This document shows, piece after piece, positions 62,643 through 64,000 of a stretch of DNA of 64,000 bases. Position 1 is the stretch's first letter. The number at the start of each line of letters is the position of its first letter. The notes under the pieces were generated by a model, which saw only the letters and a list, made by a program, of their open reading frames with translations, did not search any database and was not told the DNA's origin. The stretch covers positions 55,413 to 119,412 of the forward strand of contig NZ_RPEN01000149.1 in the NCBI RefSeq assembly GCF_003991405.1. Direction: 5' to 3'. The DNA comes from Pseudorhodobacter sp. E13 (GTDB taxonomy: Bacteria > Pseudomonadota > Alphaproteobacteria > Rhodobacterales > Rhodobacteraceae). The translations under genes and the position numbers were made by a program.

Positions 62643-63449
62643 TCACGCAGCAGCGGTTGAGTGGATAAAGGCCATTACGGCCTTGGTCGTGGCCTCGGGG
62701 TAGCTGACATGCGGGCAATGGCCTGACGCCTCCAGCACCACAAGCTGCGCATCGGGCATATTCGCCGTCAGCCATGACCAGACCGAGGGCGGCACCAGAA
62801 CATCATCGCGGCATTGCAGCACAAGGGTCGGCTGCGCAATCGCTTTCACATCCGCCCGATGATCCGACAAGAAGGTGACTTTGGCAAAATGCTTGGCGAT
62901 ATCGGGGTCGGTCTGGCAAAAGCTATCCGACAATTCCGCGCCCAGTTCGGGGCGGTCCGGTACACCCATGATCTGCGGTGCCATATCCCGCGCCCAGCCA
63001 AGGTAATTGACATCCAGAATATCAAGCAGGCCCAGAAGGTCGCTTTTGTCAAAGCCGCCGAGATAGTCGCCATCATTGGCATAGCTGGGCGACGGGCAGA
63101 CCATGACCAGCCGCGCAATCAGATCGGGGCGGCGTCTGGCGGCAAGACCAATGGTCATCGCACTGACGGAATGCCCCACGGCGATGACATTCTTGACCTG
63201 AAGCTCGTCCAGAATGGCGATCAGATCGTCGGCATGGCCCTCCAAAGTGGCATAGCGCAGCGCATCATATTGCGCGGTATCCGAACGGCCATAGCCCATC
63301 AGATCATAGGCAATGACCCGGAACTCCGCCTCAAACGCCGGCAGCATCTTGCGCCACATGCCGCTGTCGCAGCCATAGCCATGCAGGAATACAATCACCG
63401 TCTCGCCCGAGCCGGTCACTTTGACAGCGCATTGTTCAAGTTTGGACAT
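62643..63449 (-). CDS. RsbQ-like alpha/beta hydrolase
   Basis: A 268-residue hydrolase closely patterned on Bacillus RsbQ (and on plant D14/KAI2 receptors of the same family). The nucleophile S94 is in VGHSVSAMTI, the acid D216 in LQCRDDVLVP, and H244 in SGHCPHVS. Other family stretches are HGYGCDSGMWRKMLPAF, PSPSYANDGDYLGGF and NYLGWARDMAP. In Bacillus, RsbQ supplies or generates a ligand for the PAS domain of RsbP phosphatase. Here the next gene is a PAS kinase 5 nt away. The start MSKLEQCAVK is chosen over a longer upstream frame. Confidence 0.92.
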   Translation of the reverse strand: MSKLEQCAVKVTGSGETVIVFLHGYGCDSGMWRKMLPAFEAEFRVIAYDLMGYGRSDTAQYDALRYATLEGHADDLIAILDELQVKNVIAVGHSVSAMTIGLAARRRPDLIARLVMVCPSPSYANDGDYLGGFDKSDLLGLLDILDVNYLGWARDMAPQIMGVPDRPELGAELSDSFCQTDPDIAKHFAKVTFLSDHRADVKAIAQPTLVLQCRDDVLVPPSVWSWLTANMPDAQLVVLEASGHCPHVSYPEATTKAVMAFIHSTAAA

Positions 63450-63477
63450 TGGGGGGCCCCGTTCAGGTAAGTAAATC

Positions 63478-63830
63478 TTGCTAACATGTAGAAAACGAGA
63501 GCGAAAGCAATTGTCTGAAATGCCGGGCGTTGGCAGGTCAAAGCTGCCGCCGCGGCAGCTTGCCAGAGCCATCCGTCCGGGCCAGAAACTGCCAGATTTC
63601 ACGCTTTGCCAATGGCATCCGCCTGCGCGTCCGGCCCAACAGCGCAGATTCCTGCGGCTGGAAGCGCCGCCCTTCACCGATTGCTATCGCCGCGCCTTGC
63701 GGGTGGCCAAGGCCTAAGGCTGGGACGTTTTGCCAGAACGCACGATGCGGCGGCGCATGGATGCGGCGGTGTCTGAGGCCACGCAGGTTCTGGCCCGCAA
63801 AGGCGTCGATGCCGTCAAGCGCATGTATCC
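63478..63830 (+). pseudogene. Remnant of Mu-type transposase
   Basis: In one plus frame the sequence reads RRFLRLEAPPFTDCYRRALR, then VAKA, an in-frame TAA at 63715, then GWDVLPERTMRRRMDAAVSE and VLARKGVDAVKRMYP. This resembles the central region of Mu-like transposase A proteins, with the stop probably replacing a Glu codon. Past about 63830 the frame is lost, and a different frame stays open to the window edge (EVDGQGQRLRVFDKFGF), so a frameshift or a fused piece is possible. Identification is by remembered family pattern only. Confidence 0.4.
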
Positions 63831-64000
63831 GGTGACGACGATGACGCGCGGCTGGTCGAGGTCGATGGTCAGGGCCAGCGCCTGCGGGTTTTTGACAAAT
63901 TCGGTTTTCCCATGGTGCACACCGCACTGGATTTCAGGACGCCTTGGGATGATGCGTCCGTCGAGATCATGACCGGCGATGGCCACCGGATTGCGGCGCT
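63831..64000 (+). other. Open reading frame to the window edge, unclear
   Basis: The frame starting GDDDDARLVEVDGQGQRLRV and continuing FDKFGFPMVHTALDFRTPW is open from 63777 to the edge of the window, with no good start codon. It may be the frameshifted continuation of the transposase remnant or part of another gene whose body lies outside. I do not recognise it. Confidence 0.3.

Overview
The window is chromosomal DNA of a GC-rich alphaproteobacterium of the Rhodobacterales/Rhodobacteraceae type (Rhodobacter, Tabrizicola or Pseudorhodobacter relatives). This rests on the gene content (GcrA, phosphatidylcholine synthase, MeaB, a DUF1127 protein, ActP with a DUF4212 subunit, a Hint-domain protein), the alphaproteobacterial gene orders, TTAA-N7-TTAA (CtrA-type) boxes, and several copies of a short gene-end repeat. 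I recognise no rRNA, tRNA, CRISPR array or complete mobile element. Most of the window is well-packed housekeeping DNA.

Layout. 1-6.5 kb (minus): the cell-envelope operon tolQ-tolR-tolA-tolB-pal-cpoB-tilS, preceded by ybgC; tilS runs off the left edge. 6.7-14 kb: small membrane and hypothetical proteins, the Holliday-junction operon ruvC-ruvA-ruvB with a possible LexA box, a DUF1127 protein, prmA, an MFS transporter and a GNAT acetyltransferase. 14-23.8 kb: YeeE/YedE sulfur transporter, dadA, a GFA protein, priA, fructose-6-phosphate aldolase, DUF484-xerC-pcs, ogt and a YdeI-like protein. 23.8-32.3 kb: ileS, an FAD monooxygenase, a YcjX / DUF922 / YcjF-like (TIGR01620) cluster and truA. 32.3-32.6 kb: an unusual gene-free region with a large mirrored repeat around a possible structured RNA.

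32.6-44.4 kb (minus) is an acetate-use cluster: acs, adk, the two-subunit acetate/cation symporter, a cNMP-CBS-DUF294 protein, a small membrane protein, a CheY-like receiver, and a membrane protein that fuses a degenerate sensor kinase to an intact DnaQ-like exonuclease. A SulP transporter lies upstream. 44.4-53 kb: a flavin-binding-type protein, a large tailspike-like beta-helix protein, meaB, a DUF3108 periplasmic protein, hrpB, and a NIDO-Hint surface protein. 53-57.4 kb: cysteine hydrolase, argF and argD, then gcrA with a microprotein and a small lipoprotein.

57.5-61.2 kb (plus) is a complete L-threonate pathway, ltnD-otnK-otnC-otnI, ending in three tandem 30-bp repeats. 61.2-63.4 kb (minus) is a two-gene signalling unit: an RsbQ-like alpha/beta hydrolase followed 5 nt later by a PAS-PAS-HWE/HisKA_2 histidine kinase. 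This hydrolase-plus-kinase pairing is my leading candidate for a little-described system. The right end holds a decayed Mu-type transposase.
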